Positions 25,401-33,008 of a stretch of 42,843 nt of DNA are shown piece by piece (within the stretch, counting starts at the first letter, position 1; each line of letters starts with the position of its first letter). The DNA is from an uncultured Bacillota bacterium (lineage in GTDB: Bacteria > Bacillota_I > Bacilli_A > RFN20 > CAG-826). Made by a program: the position numbers and the translations under genes. The stretch lies in the NCBI GenBank assembly GCA_946623775.1, contig CAMORJ010000004.1, positions 1 to 42,843 of the forward strand, read 5' to 3'. Below the pieces are notes generated by a model, which made no database searches, was not told where the DNA came from, and worked only from the letters and a program-made list of their open reading frames with translations.

Positions 25401-26181
25401 CAATGATCTCCCCGTCGTAAAAGGAATCAACGGACCCGAAGACAGCCATTACTTCCGCTCCTTCGAATATGAAGGAATGAGGGATGTGGCGATGTATTAC
25501 TACGCGGATGGCTTCAATCCCAAGGGATATTACCTCCTCACCCGCGACTCCACCTATGGTCGCCTCGCCCACGTCAAGGATTCCCTCTTCCTCACCGGCG
25601 CAGAATTCAATGAACACCCCGCCGAATATCTCTTGCAGTACCTTATCGGGGTCAATTCCGAATTCTTCAAGGCGGAAGAAGAGCCCGAACAGCCGCAGCA
25701 GCAAACCGAAGAGGCATCTTCCTCCATCATCAAGCACGCAATGCATGCGGAAGACTTCCTCAAGAGCTATCTCTATTCCTTCAATAACGGCAACCCGTCC
25801 TGGGACATCAATATCGACCTCGGCGCAATGCTAGGCTTATCCTTCCTCGGCGTTGCGAACCTCCATCTCGGCGGCACCAGAGTCGCATATGAGAAAGAAG
25901 GCGAAACCGCCTACTTCAAGGGCTTGAATAACCTTTCAGTCGATTTGGGAATCACGCTTGCAGGCAAGCTCAAAGTCTGCTCCGCCTCCGTCGACGCATC
26001 CATCACCAACCTCAGCGATGGCGTCTACACCGATGGCTGGGCATTCTATGAGAATACTTTCCAGACCTACTTCTCAAGCGCCGTCCGCGCCAACGGAATC
26101 GGTGACTACGGTTACCTCAACTACAACACTTCCAACATGGGAGAACTCGGCTACAACCTTTATTGGACCGCCGGCAATTAA
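22486..26181 (+). CDS. giant exported beta-rich protein, paralogue A
   Basis: The 1231-residue protein has one N-terminal hydrophobic segment at about 7-28 (signal anchor or signal peptide) and an otherwise soluble exported body. It aligns along its whole length with the next gene. Shared landmarks include the pairs HYFVWNLEISDELTLPLG with PYFVWNLPIGEKTIPLG, ADVDFSSYKLNAL with ANVDYSSYVLNAF, and MYYYADGFNPKGYYLLTRD with IYYYADGANKDGTILMMRK. Acidic low-complexity linkers lie at about 223-238 (EEQEEQEE) and 1063-1076. Alternating hydrophobic residues suggest a long beta assembly. GAGGT lies upstream of the ATG. No LPXTG or enzyme motif was found. Confidence 0.85.
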   Translation: MIKKKLLVNGLIFTLVFGVAAGGTYFLVPQRIIEGEGGNEIGDVEPDDPAIETGIERLMNSTVASLTSGIEVDFSKLRVDIAGKDNNPLYTNHLIADDANLMFSMGELSVHGINLSLEAPVAYQVGAVTKNRGLDLKLIQDNVYFDIYNADNVDKWDFKYHVSTATIDVPDAGVDEHTGGTFIYEMGELSWVLEDILDVLTEGGVQISLPSLSSLIKGDDAAEQEESQEEQEEQEEKSGIDLDAIMASMDSMQEYHLDNNACHYFVWNLEISDELTLPLGLKANGNYNLSGIDFPAKNVSEDSTSYAALTQGEFQFPNSTISISVSADVKTSNSELVWSIPDDAASYRDLSDSLGLFKGIAALAATPKFGIDGNISINHHVEGEDATETTLAQDEIDETANIALNADVDFSSYKLNALSVGLDISTAEDENTVYSTGLSAKMFGDEEGNEAYVNVGNVLKAHATKSTVDALMGKIKGSNENDQEGQAQEQVAEESTSALLDTIKKIESINNILDSDMVKGIKEGHYEWALDLLDVFRNDDNLIEVVLSFAPLGIVGKASVTLDGRENKSLLSISIEDLTFASLTVNADIVLTDFADVTVTEEEQSEYITMTHLVGTVDQIEAFTNSKQGKLAINASVLKEGTSDVGGHLKGVELSGSAAFDLNVKQATASIKLEEYNTSWRQDHTVNLDLTSTNDGDLDKALFSYSSYNEIIESDENNDNLYNRTNPTGIAKEGYQNTDGVKGYLSLTSIGELIESLTSFFGEADHRFSRVMKSLQSETEVSLMSKLTSGNYFAIIELLEDGILKEVNKAGDVTTFVVKGSTFGMNSDISIAIEFNPNATDEEGNVTEGGIKNLTISLALGKEEGKMTNVEITLGSIESELDENDKLSSFELADFEAETLESAGFVDYTSIFDLVDYAVGTTMIGAPVNGGVSTFAIEATVSLVLGEYVFDALKVKAGVYVHGAKVKAYLELNDLPVVKGINGPEDSHYFRSFEYEGMRDVAMYYYADGFNPKGYYLLTRDSTYGRLAHVKDSLFLTGAEFNEHPAEYLLQYLIGVNSEFFKAEEEPEQPQQQTEEASSSIIKHAMHAEDFLKSYLYSFNNGNPSWDINIDLGAMLGLSFLGVANLHLGGTRVAYEKEGETAYFKGLNNLSVDLGITLAGKLKVCSASVDASITNLSDGVYTDGWAFYENTFQTYFSSAVRANGIGDYGYLNYNTSNMGELGYNLYWTAGN

Positions 26182-26190
26182 GCTCTATTT

Positions 26191-26234
26191 CCCCGCAGAA
26201 GCCTTTTAAGATATTGGGTTTCTGCGGGGCTTTC
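26191..26234 (+). terminator. hairpin between the two giant paralogues, weak terminator
   Basis: CCCCGCAGAA and TTCTGCGGGG form a perfect 10-bp stem around a 19-nt loop. The downstream tract is only CTTT, so it could be a leaky terminator or an mRNA-stabilising hairpin that sets different levels of the two paralogues. Confidence 0.55.
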
Positions 26235-26254
26235 CAAGCGCACGCAAAAAGAAA

Positions 26255-29200
26255 ATGGGATTTTTCAGCAAAGCAAAAACGGTATGGATCTCCGCCTTGG
26301 CGGGATTTTCCGTTTTTCTTTTCGCGTGCGCGCAAATCAAGCCTACGCTCGCGTTGGTAGATCCTCTGTCCGATGAATCCGATTCCGTTTCGTATTCTTT
26401 CGGTCAAGAAGCGATCGCCAAGCAAATCAAGAGCGCTTTTAGAGAAGGCATATCGGCTTCGGCGTCTGGCCATCTGGCTTTTACCGTATCCGGCAAAGAA
26501 GCAACCAACACCGTCGAATTGAACGATGCTGCGGTGAACCTGCGCATCGATGGCTTATCTCTAACGGGCATCATGCTGTCTCTGCATGCGCCCATTAGCT
26601 ACGGAAACAACCATTTCGATTTCGATTTGAGCCTAACCAGGAATCAAAGCAATGAGCCCTATCTCTATTTCTCGGTTGACTCGCAGGAAAACGCTGACCT
26701 CAATCACGTCCGCTATAAAGTCAGCCTGGAAAGGTACTTCCCCTATGGAACCTCTTCCGACGAGGCAATCGACGATGAGACCGGAGGGATCCTTTCCTTC
26801 TCATACGGCCAATTGGATTGGCTCATTCACGACATCGCTGAAATCTTGACCGGCGAAGGCAGCCCCATCTCCGCCCCAAGCGAGGAAGAGCCAAGCGAAA
26901 TCTCCACCTCCGACATTTTGGATTCCCTCAACGAGATTGCGCAGACAACCGTTGATGCCGCCCCCTATTTTGTTTGGAATCTCCCAATAGGCGAAAAGAC
27001 CATACCTTTGGGCTTTGCTAGCGATGCGTCCTACAAACTCACCCGCATCGATTTCCCATCCAAAACAAGCGTGGGGGATTACAAGATTTCGGACGCCTTA
27101 TCCATTGCGCTTTCTCTCGAGCTTCAGGCCAGCGATGCCCCGCTTTCTTTTGGCCCGAGATATCACGACGGCGCTTATAGGGAGCTGCAAAACAGCGCAT
27201 CGCTTTTCGAAAAAGTCGCAACATTGGTCACCGAACCTCAATTCGGCCTCACATTCGACGGAAGCCTCCGCAATTATGTCGCGCCGCAGACCAATCCAGA
27301 CGACCCAACCATCCTCGATCAGGAAGAAATCGATGAGCTATTGAATCTTCGCCTCAACGCGAACGTCGATTATTCATCATACGTCCTCAACGCTTTTGAT
27401 GGAGACATCGAACTTGGCTACGTCGAAGACAGCGTCGTCGCCAAAACCCAAGAAGCCTCTTTCTACTTCGACGCAGGCGAAGAAGGAATGGGGGCCGAGG
27501 CATTTTTCGAGGTAAACCACATCCTCATGGCCAAAGCCACCAAAACCGTTTTGGACGCCTTCATCGCCGACTTGGTCGAAGCGTTTGGGAAAATCGACAT
27601 CATCGAATTGCTGTTCGGCAGTTTGAAGGACGCGATAGAGAGCCTTCTGTCATCCGCGGCGGTCGAAGGCATTAAGGAAGGCACCTACGATGAGGTCGTC
27701 CCGCTTTTGGAATCCATCCAAACGGAAGACAATCTGATTTCGCTGACATTAAATGGCGAGGCCATGTCCCTTTCCGGGCAAATCAAAGTGACCTTGGACG
27801 GAAACGAAAACAATTCGCTCGTATCCGTGGAGTTCACCGACTTCTGCATCGACTCTTTCTACATCAACGGCACCCTGTCCATCGCGGATTATGAGGCACC
27901 GGCCATCGAGAATCCCGAGGATTATCACGAAATGACCCATCTGCAAAGCGTGGAAGAGCAAGTCGTGGGCATCCTCCAAAACGAATCCGCTTCTTTCGAA
28001 TTATCGGGGCATCTATATAAACTCGGGCAAAATGAGAAAGACGTCACAGGGCAGCCGCAGGGCTTCGATTTCTCCGGCACCGCTCACATCGACGTGGAGA
28101 ATAAGCGCGGAGCAGGCGAATTGACTTTCACCGATCGCAAAGACGAATACCGCAACGACCATCACCTCAAAATCAATGTCCAAGGGCCCGAAGGCGAATC
28201 CGAGGAGGACAACTACACCGCCTCCTATACTTCCGGCGTAAACAACATGCTCGTCACCTATGACTCCCGCAACGACTCGCATCCAAGCGGCGAGAACCGC
28301 ACGGATCCGAAATCGAGCCCCCTCGCGGCCAGATTCTCCATACACTCCCTCAACGACATAATCGATCTCGTCAAAGGGTTGCTGGACAGCGAAGATGACC
28401 GCTTCAAGAGGCTCTTCTCCTCCTTCTCCCAAGAACAGGCGACCGATTTGATTTCGGCGATTTCCAGCAAGCAGTACTTCAGTTTGTTCAAGTACGACCT
28501 CATCGAGGAAGCGAACCTTGGGGCGAATAAGTCGACCATCAAAATCCCCGGCTCCTTATTGGGTCAGACAAAGCCCTTGCAGATCGAGATGGAATATTAC
28601 CCCGAGGATTCCCTTAACAAAGGCATCAAAACGCTGAACGTCCTCGCTTATTTGGATGCGGAAGACGATGATGGCAATGCAGTGGAGCGCGAGCTTTACA
28701 TCAGCATTTCCTCTATCGCCACCCCCGTCGATCCCAGCGGTTTGGAAATCCTTTCCGCGGATTACGCGTCCAATCCATCCTCCTATATGGATTTCTCCAG
28801 CCTGTCGCCGCTTTTGGATTATCTCTACGGCACCGCAACCTTAGGCGAGACTGAGACAAGCAAAGCGTCAACCTATCAGTTGGAGGGAACCATCGCCGCA
28901 AGCCTCGGCTCATTGGATTTGAAGAAAATCGAAGTCAAGTTCTACGCTTACGTCAACGGAGCCACCACGAAATTGCACGCCCAGCTGAGCAAAATCCCGG
29001 TTATCTCAGGATTCACCGACAGCGGTTCTCTAGGCATCGGAGCGATCGGAAACGTCTTGCTCAACCAAAGGCAAACGGACATCTATTATTACGCCGACGG
29101 AGCCAACAAAGACGGCACCATCCTCATGATGAGGAAGGATGTGTATAGCAAAGTGTTCTGGAAGGATACCTATCTTTCCTATGCCTGCATGAGCGGACGC

Positions 29201-29692
29201 GAAATCCGCTCGGACATCGCTGGCTGGCTTGTTTCCTATGCGCTTGGCATCAACATGAATGCCTTCACCTCCGACAAAGACAAAGCAAAGAAATCTCCCC
29301 ACGCGGAAGACATCATTGAGAGCTTCTCATTCGCTTCCGGACCGAAATGGAGCGCGACCATCAATTTAGGCGAGGCGCTTGACACAACCGCGCTTGGGAC
29401 AACCTCTTTGACGATTTCCGGCTTGACCTGCAAGAAAGGAACGAATACTTGGAAAACGCTATCGTCCCTCACTGCTTCAGTCCCTGTCCAACTGCTTGGG
29501 CTTGATGTTCTAAGCCTTAACGTCAGCCTATCCTTGAAGAACGTATCGGCCACAAATTACAGCGACGGCTGGACGAATAACGCTTCCAGCTATAATTCCA
29601 ATTTCAACGATGGCAAATCGTCTTATGCCCGTAACCCGCTATATAACGGCAGTAGCGTCGCGGCCAACTATTATAAGGACAACAAAATTTGA
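26255..29692 (+). CDS. giant exported beta-rich protein, paralogue B
   Basis: The 1145-residue protein is a tandem paralogue of the preceding gene. Its N-terminal hydrophobic segment (about 8-27) ends in VFLFACAQ, a poor lipobox, so lipid attachment is uncertain; ordinary signal-peptide cleavage near LAL is the alternative. The body repeats the same order of blocks as paralogue A, including an acidic Ser/Glu linker (SAPSEEEPSEIS, about 204-216) at the position of the EEQEEQEE linker of A, and a C-terminal NYSDGWTNNASSYNSNF like the DGWAFYENTF of A. Sequence identity looks low, so the duplication is old. No clear ribosome site precedes the ATG. Confidence 0.83.
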   Translation: MGFFSKAKTVWISALAGFSVFLFACAQIKPTLALVDPLSDESDSVSYSFGQEAIAKQIKSAFREGISASASGHLAFTVSGKEATNTVELNDAAVNLRIDGLSLTGIMLSLHAPISYGNNHFDFDLSLTRNQSNEPYLYFSVDSQENADLNHVRYKVSLERYFPYGTSSDEAIDDETGGILSFSYGQLDWLIHDIAEILTGEGSPISAPSEEEPSEISTSDILDSLNEIAQTTVDAAPYFVWNLPIGEKTIPLGFASDASYKLTRIDFPSKTSVGDYKISDALSIALSLELQASDAPLSFGPRYHDGAYRELQNSASLFEKVATLVTEPQFGLTFDGSLRNYVAPQTNPDDPTILDQEEIDELLNLRLNANVDYSSYVLNAFDGDIELGYVEDSVVAKTQEASFYFDAGEEGMGAEAFFEVNHILMAKATKTVLDAFIADLVEAFGKIDIIELLFGSLKDAIESLLSSAAVEGIKEGTYDEVVPLLESIQTEDNLISLTLNGEAMSLSGQIKVTLDGNENNSLVSVEFTDFCIDSFYINGTLSIADYEAPAIENPEDYHEMTHLQSVEEQVVGILQNESASFELSGHLYKLGQNEKDVTGQPQGFDFSGTAHIDVENKRGAGELTFTDRKDEYRNDHHLKINVQGPEGESEEDNYTASYTSGVNNMLVTYDSRNDSHPSGENRTDPKSSPLAARFSIHSLNDIIDLVKGLLDSEDDRFKRLFSSFSQEQATDLISAISSKQYFSLFKYDLIEEANLGANKSTIKIPGSLLGQTKPLQIEMEYYPEDSLNKGIKTLNVLAYLDAEDDDGNAVERELYISISSIATPVDPSGLEILSADYASNPSSYMDFSSLSPLLDYLYGTATLGETETSKASTYQLEGTIAASLGSLDLKKIEVKFYAYVNGATTKLHAQLSKIPVISGFTDSGSLGIGAIGNVLLNQRQTDIYYYADGANKDGTILMMRKDVYSKVFWKDTYLSYACMSGREIRSDIAGWLVSYALGINMNAFTSDKDKAKKSPHAEDIIESFSFASGPKWSATINLGEALDTTALGTTSLTISGLTCKKGTNTWKTLSSLTASVPVQLLGLDVLSLNVSLSLKNVSATNYSDGWTNNASSYNSNFNDGKSSYARNPLYNGSSVAANYYKDNKI

Positions 29693-29717
29693 ACTTGATG
29701 TTCCCAAGGTCTAAAAT
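29689..29717 (+). promoter_or_regulatory. promoter of the XRE membrane regulator gene
   Basis: TTGAAC at 29689 and TAAAAT at 29712 are exactly 17 nt apart. The -35 overlaps the TGA stop of paralogue B. The ATG lies 9 nt after the -10, so the leader is about 2 nt. Confidence 0.6.
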
Positions 29718-29726
29718 AGCAACGCA

Positions 29727-30350
29727 ATGGAAAACCTGGCTACGATAGTAGGCAAAAACATCGCCTCCCTCCGCAAGGCAAGGGGGCTTACCCAGCAAGA
29801 ACTCGCGCAGGAAATCAATTACAGCGATAAATCGATTTCGAAATGGGAGCTCGGCTATGCCGTCCCATCTTTGGATATCTTGATGGACATTGCTGCATTT
29901 TTTAATGTCACCATCGATTATCTGACGCAAGAGCACTCCCCGGAATCGATCGATGAAGCGGCCGCAACCAGCGAGAAAATGAAAATCGACCCGAACAGGC
30001 CGATCATCATCGCCCTGACCATGATGGTCATCATATTGGTGGGCCTATCGATTTTCCTGGCTGCGGTTTTTATGAGAAAAGACCCAAACGCCCCACTGCC
30101 ATGGTCGATCTTTTTTTGGATCATTCCTGTGTGCTGCTTCTTGGCCGCTCTGGAGGTCAAACACTTCTACCACAACAAGCTGTGGTTCGTCTCCCTTCTG
30201 AGCGCATTCGTATGGTCGTTGCTTCTATGCTTCTGCTTCCAGTATGCATTCTATAACCAAGTCAGGGAGAACATCTGGTTCATCTTGACCGTTGGCATAC
30301 CTGTGCAAGTCATCTTCATCCTGTTCCAAAAGATACAGCCAAAACAATAA
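29727..30350 (+). CDS. XRE-family regulator with membrane tail
   Basis: The 207-residue protein has an N-terminal helix-turn-helix (about 8-65, LRKARGLTQQELAQEIN and SDKSISKWELGYAVPSL). A short linker leads to four hydrophobic segments (about 91-112, 124-140, 150-172 and 180-200). Membrane-tethered XRE regulators of this design occur widely in Bacillota, and known ones respond to membrane or envelope conditions; no ligand is evident here. It is transcribed from a promoter overlapping the end of paralogue B, so regulation of the surface block is possible but unproven. It ends in a terminator shared with the converging lipoprotein gene. Confidence 0.88.
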   Translation: MENLATIVGKNIASLRKARGLTQQELAQEINYSDKSISKWELGYAVPSLDILMDIAAFFNVTIDYLTQEHSPESIDEAAATSEKMKIDPNRPIIIALTMMVIILVGLSIFLAAVFMRKDPNAPLPWSIFFWIIPVCCFLAALEVKHFYHNKLWFVSLLSAFVWSLLLCFCFQYAFYNQVRENIWFILTVGIPVQVIFILFQKIQPKQ

Positions 30351-30352
30351 AC

Positions 30353-30376
30353 AAAGAAGGGGCACGGCCCCTTTTT
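30353..30376. terminator. bidirectional terminator between the XRE and lipoprotein genes
   Basis: AAGGGGC and GCCCCTT form a 7-bp stem with loop ACG, followed by T residues on the plus strand. The minus strand is flanked by TTCTTTG, so it may serve both genes. Confidence 0.75.
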
Positions 30377-30394
30377 CAATCCGATTCTTTTGTT

Positions 30395-31066
30395 TCAATT
30401 AGCGGCGAATTCAATTGAGATGACGTACATGGCGTATTTACTGAGATTCGCCAATTTGAAATACCCTTCCATATCAAATTCGAATACACGTACCCCTTCT
30501 TTTTCGCTAACAGAAGGTGTTTTCTCGATGGTGGGATCCTCGCTTTGCCCAGCATAGAACGTTGGCACGCCGCTGAAATCATCGCCGTTGTATGCGCGGA
30601 TTTTGATGCCCATGGAGACATGGCAGGACGAGAAAGCGGATTTCGAATAGATATAGCTCTCATACTTCTTCATTTGAATGGTTCCGTCCCATTCGCCGTG
30701 ACCTGGTTGGATATAGTCGCCGAAGAAAGAAACGGTTTGCCCATCGCTTCTAGTTGCCTGGAATGGGTAATCGTTCAAATACTGGCTTTGCTGGGTGGAA
30801 ATCAATAAGTCGCTATTCAGGGTCAGCGTCCATGATTCCGCAGGCTCCTCTTTTTCCGAAGTGGAGCTAACGGCTGAGGACGTTGAAGATTCTTGCGAAA
30901 GAGTTGATGATGATTCCGAAGATGGCGCGGACGAAATGGATTCGCTAGATGCAACCGAGGAAGGCGCTTCCGTGCTGTTGCTATTGTAATCGGTGGATTT
31001 CGTTTCGCCGCATGCAACTAAGACAAACGCGGAGCCGAGCAATGCCACGAGTAATTCTTTTCTCAT
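30395..31066 (-). CDS. Ser-rich linker lipoprotein, unknown function
   Basis: The 223-residue protein begins MRKELLVALLGSAFVLVACG, a lipoprotein signal with lipobox LVAC. A Ser/Glu-rich flexible linker (about 25-75) follows, then a compact domain of about 140 residues with no family I recognise. Such a layout places the domain outside the cell, spaced from the membrane. The start at 31066 follows a GGGGG ribosome site with 9-nt spacing; an upstream ATG-less reading to 31090 lacks one. A TATAAT box lies at 31093-31098 (minus strand). It is divergent from pepF. Confidence 0.8.
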   Translation of the reverse strand: MRKELLVALLGSAFVLVACGETKSTDYNSNSTEAPSSVASSESISSAPSSESSSTLSQESSTSSAVSSTSEKEEPAESWTLTLNSDLLISTQQSQYLNDYPFQATRSDGQTVSFFGDYIQPGHGEWDGTIQMKKYESYIYSKSAFSSCHVSMGIKIRAYNGDDFSGVPTFYAGQSEDPTIEKTPSVSEKEGVRVFEFDMEGYFKLANLSKYAMYVISIEFAAN

Positions 31067-31092
31067 GAATGAATACCCCCAATAACGCATCG

Positions 31093-31098
31093 ATTATA
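31093..31098 (-). promoter_or_regulatory. -10 box of the Ser-rich lipoprotein gene
   Basis: Minus-strand TATAAT lies 26 nt before the ATG at 31066, leaving a leader of about 20 nt that contains the GGGGG ribosome site. No -35 is clear. Confidence 0.5.
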
Positions 31099-31194
31099 CT
31101 CTTTTGCGAACGCGCGCGCATTTTCATGCGCATATATAGTGCAAAAAACGAAATGGGTGCTATGATTGCCCCGTGTCACGAAAGGAGACTCATT

Positions 31195-32967
31195 ATGAGT
31201 AAAACATCTTGGGACCTCTCCCCGTTCTTCAAAAGCGAAGAAGAATTCCTTGCCGCCCTTGAAGAATTTAAGAAAATCCCACCCATCATCGCCTCTTATG
31301 CCGGGCAATTATCAGACGAAGAAAAGCTGAAAGAATACTTCCGCCTGAACAAGAGGATGAACAAAGACTTGGCGCGTCTATATTATTTCGCCTCCATGCG
31401 CAGCGACCTCGATAAGAAAAACGTCGCCAATGCAAGCGATCTCAGCAAAGTGCAAATCGCCTTGCGCGATTTAGGGGAAGCCGCAAGTTTCGAAGAACCG
31501 GAACTCCTATCCCTGGGGAAAGAAAAGCTGGACGCCTTCATTGCCAAATACCCCGAATTCCAAGAGTACGCTTTCTCCATGGAAAAACTATTCCGCGGGC
31601 AAGCGCATGTTCTCACTCCAGACAAAGAGAAGCTTTTGTCGTCTTTCTCGGCCGTCGTAAGCGAATCCAGAAATCTGTATTCCGTGCTTTCCATCGCCGA
31701 TAGGAAACCCGCCAAAGCGACTTTGAGCGACGGAAGCATCGTCGATGTCAATCAAGCAAACTGGAGTTCGCTCGTCGCCAAAGCCAAATCGCCTGAAGAC
31801 CGTCAGAAGATCTTCGAAACCCTATACGCCTACTATGACGAGCACAAGACAACCTACGGGGAGATCTACAATCTTTCCATGCAATCCCAGCTCGCTTCCG
31901 TTAAGGCGCGCGGCTATAAATCCATATTGGATTTGCATCTGTTCCATAACGCGATTCCCGAGGACGTTTTCCATAATCTCGTGGAGGTCGCAAGCCAAAA
32001 CGCCGAACCCCTGCATGAATATTACGAGCTCCGCCGCAAATATTTGGGCTTAAAGAAGCATCGTTCATACGATCGTTTCATCCAACTCGCCGAGCCAAAG
32101 AAAAAATACACTTATGACGAGGCCAAAGACCTCTTCTTTGCCTCCATCGCCTCTTTCCCAGAGGACTTCCAGGCCAAAGCGCACGAAGTATTGAAAGATG
32201 GATACGTCGATGTATATCCCGCCGAAGGAAAACGCTCTGGCGCCTATTCTAACGGCGGCGATGATTTCCACCCCTATATCCTCCTCAACTTCAACGGAGA
32301 GCTTGACGACTGCTTCACGCTTGCGCACGAATCCGGTCACTCCATCCACACGCTTTATTCCGAGGAATCTCAGCCGACGCTATTGCAGGATTACACCATC
32401 TTCGTTGCGGAGATCGCCTCTACATTCAATGAGCATAATCTCTTGGACTACCTGCTTAAATCCGGGACGCTGTCCAAAGAAGACAAGATTTTCTTGCTCC
32501 AAAAGTCCATCGACGAAATCATGAGCACCTTCTACCGTCAAACTTTGTTTGGGCAGTATGAATACGAAATCTCAAAGCTCGTAGAGCAAGGCGAGCCGAT
32601 CGACTTCCAAGTCTTATCTGCCAAGATGGTGGAACTATACAAAATCTATTATGGAATCGACATCGAGGAAGAAGGGCTCAAGCCACTCGTATGGGCTTAT
32701 ATCCCCCACCTCTTCAATTCCCCCTTCTATGTATATCAATATGCGACTTCGTTCACTTCGTCTATGCTGATTTACGAAAGGGTCAAAAATGGAGAGCCCG
32801 GCGCATTTGAGCAGTATCTAAATCTGCTGCGTTCAGGCGGAAGCGATTACCCCGTGGCTCAAGTCAAAGCCGCAGGCGTCGACCTAACGACGAAAGAACC
32901 ATATCTAGCCGTTATCCGCCGCATGAAAGAGCTTGTTGCCGAATTGAAAGAGTTGCTCGAAGAATAA
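31195..32967 (+). CDS. pepF: oligoendopeptidase F (peptidase family M3B)
   Basis: The 590-residue cytoplasmic zinc peptidase cleaves short oligopeptides, feeding amino-acid supply or peptide recycling. The zinc site is AHESGHSIHT near residue 381 (HExxH), with the third ligand in VAEIASTFNEH about 25 residues on. The N-terminal helical domain and the C-terminal FNSPFYVYQYATSF are typical of PepF. The length is normal. An upstream reading to 31069 exists, but ATG 31195 follows AAAGGAG by 7 nt. TATGAT with a TGC extension at 31161 is the probable -10. Confidence 0.97.
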   Translation: MSKTSWDLSPFFKSEEEFLAALEEFKKIPPIIASYAGQLSDEEKLKEYFRLNKRMNKDLARLYYFASMRSDLDKKNVANASDLSKVQIALRDLGEAASFEEPELLSLGKEKLDAFIAKYPEFQEYAFSMEKLFRGQAHVLTPDKEKLLSSFSAVVSESRNLYSVLSIADRKPAKATLSDGSIVDVNQANWSSLVAKAKSPEDRQKIFETLYAYYDEHKTTYGEIYNLSMQSQLASVKARGYKSILDLHLFHNAIPEDVFHNLVEVASQNAEPLHEYYELRRKYLGLKKHRSYDRFIQLAEPKKKYTYDEAKDLFFASIASFPEDFQAKAHEVLKDGYVDVYPAEGKRSGAYSNGGDDFHPYILLNFNGELDDCFTLAHESGHSIHTLYSEESQPTLLQDYTIFVAEIASTFNEHNLLDYLLKSGTLSKEDKIFLLQKSIDEIMSTFYRQTLFGQYEYEISKLVEQGEPIDFQVLSAKMVELYKIYYGIDIEEEGLKPLVWAYIPHLFNSPFYVYQYATSFTSSMLIYERVKNGEPGAFEQYLNLLRSGGSDYPVAQVKAAGVDLTTKEPYLAVIRRMKELVAELKELLEE

Positions 32968-32970
32968 TCA

Positions 32971-33002
32971 AAAACTCGTTCCGAAGCCCGGAACGAGTTT
33001 TC
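32971..33002. terminator. bidirectional terminator between pepF and the membrane protein gene
   Basis: AACTCGTTCC and GGAACGAGTT form a perfect 10-bp stem. A-rich sequence on the left and T residues on the right let it act on both converging genes. Confidence 0.85.
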
Positions 33003-33008
33003 TTATGC

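Noticed and set aside
24724-25746. A 340-codon open frame on the minus strand, antisense to paralogue A
   Set aside because: It mirrors the codon bias of the real gene on the other strand, its product is a string of Asp, Glu, Gly, Val and Phe without domain features, and no promoter or ribosome site is present.
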